Source: Caulobacter sp. B11 (GTDB lineage Bacteria; Pseudomonadota; Alphaproteobacteria; Caulobacterales; Caulobacteraceae). Taken from it: 5,623 bases of DNA. Under the pieces are notes generated by a model that saw only the letters and a list, made by a program, of their open reading frames with translations, was not told the origin of the DNA and did not search any database. Each line of letters begins with the position of its first letter. Positions within the stretch are counted from its first letter, which is position 1. The translations under genes and the position numbers were made by a program. This document shows positions 5,316 through 5,623 of this stretch, one piece after another. The DNA is taken from NCBI RefSeq assembly GCF_002737765.1, contig NZ_PEGG01000075.1, positions 1 through 5,623 of the forward strand, given 5' to 3'.

Positions 5316-5623
5316 TCTATGTCCTGGCCCTGGTCGGCGTCGGCGGCATCTTCTTCCTGGTGCAGAGCAACCCCGTCGTCGGGGCGGCCCTGATCGCCGG
5401 CATCGTCGCCTCCCTCGGCTCTCTCCTGTGGTTCATGTTCGCCAAGTGCAGCAAGATCGAGCGCGAGCGCCTGGCCCTGGCGGTGTTCCTGATCTTCGGC
5501 GCGGTGGTGTTCTGGACCCTGTTCGAGCAGGCCGGATCGTCCCTGAGCCTGTTCGCCGCCACCAATGTCCAGCTCGACCTCGTCTCGGCCCCGGTCCAGT
5601 GGTTCAACGGCGCGGTCACCTTG
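5285..5623 (+). pseudogene. Continuation of the POT peptide transporter in the -1 frame (frameshifted; 3' end outside window)
   Basis: Read from GTC at 5285, this frame is open for 113 codons to the window edge and continues the transporter directly: VVGPINLE, hydrophobic helix ILIYVLALVGVGGIFFLVQ, a second helix GAALIAGIVASLGSLLWFMF, a basic loop AKCSKIERER, then the TM7 block VFWTLFEQAGSSLSLFA. The last is a hallmark of bacterial POT transporters, and the two preceding helices fit the extra pair (HA, HB) between TM6 and TM7. No independent start or ribosome-binding site is visible at the beginning. The frame is offset from the upstream part as if one base were missing; restoring one A at GCCAGG (5280-5285) would read ALKAKVVGPINLE through the joint. 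The gene may be a recent pseudogene, or intact with a sequencing error. Confidence 0.85.

Noticed and set aside
5277..5316. Programmed -1 ribosomal frameshift to make the full transporter
   Set aside because: No slippery heptamer is present near the switch. POT transporters are not known to me to use recoding, and a single missing A explains the data more simply.
5317..5619. 100-codon minus-strand open frame at the right end
   Set aside because: It is opposite the transporter continuation carrying the FEQAGSSL motif, and its own translation is Arg/Thr/Ala-rich with no domain.

Overview
The window is GC-rich DNA (roughly two thirds G+C, strong G/C at third codon positions) from what looks like an alphaproteobacterium. 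The best guess is Caulobacterales (Caulobacter/Phenylobacterium-like). This rests on codon bias, a plant-type glutamate-cysteine ligase next to rsmE, and the style of the peptide transporter; there is no rRNA or other decisive marker. It is ordinary chromosomal housekeeping and accessory metabolism. I see no CRISPR array, insertion sequence, tRNA, phage gene or defence system.

Layout, left to right. (1) 1-267, + strand: C-terminal end of a membrane protein resembling the Pr6Pr family, coupled by an ATGA overlap to (2) 264-614, a DUF1801 protein. (3) 619-1380, - strand: a class I polyphosphate kinase 2 (PPK2), converging on DUF1801 with 4 bp between the stop codons. (4) 1426-2148, + strand: RsmE, the 16S rRNA U1498 N3-methyltransferase, divergent from ppk2 across 45 bp. 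(5) 2268-3629, + strand: glutamate-cysteine ligase (GshA), first step of glutathione synthesis, 119 bp after rsmE. (6) 3642-4190, - strand: a DUF427 protein with a long polar C-terminal tail, converging on gshA. (7) 4191-4379: a 189-bp divergent intergenic region with two hairpin-forming blocks, one resembling a dispersed REP-like repeat. (8) 4380-5623, + strand: a POT/PTR-family peptide transporter whose frame is broken at about 5280-5312 and which runs off the end of the window.

The genes do not form one pathway. rsmE and gshA are co-directional and may be co-transcribed, though the 119-bp gap leaves room for a separate gshA promoter. The others are independent units in convergent or divergent pairs.

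The most notable observation is the frame break in the peptide transporter. The protein reads as a good POT transporter in one frame through TM6, then continues as a good POT transporter, including the conserved FEQAGSSL helix, in the -1 frame. One missing base would explain it: a sequencing or assembly error, or a recent inactivating mutation. I found no slippery heptamer that would favour programmed frameshifting. I did not find a convincing previously undescribed system here.
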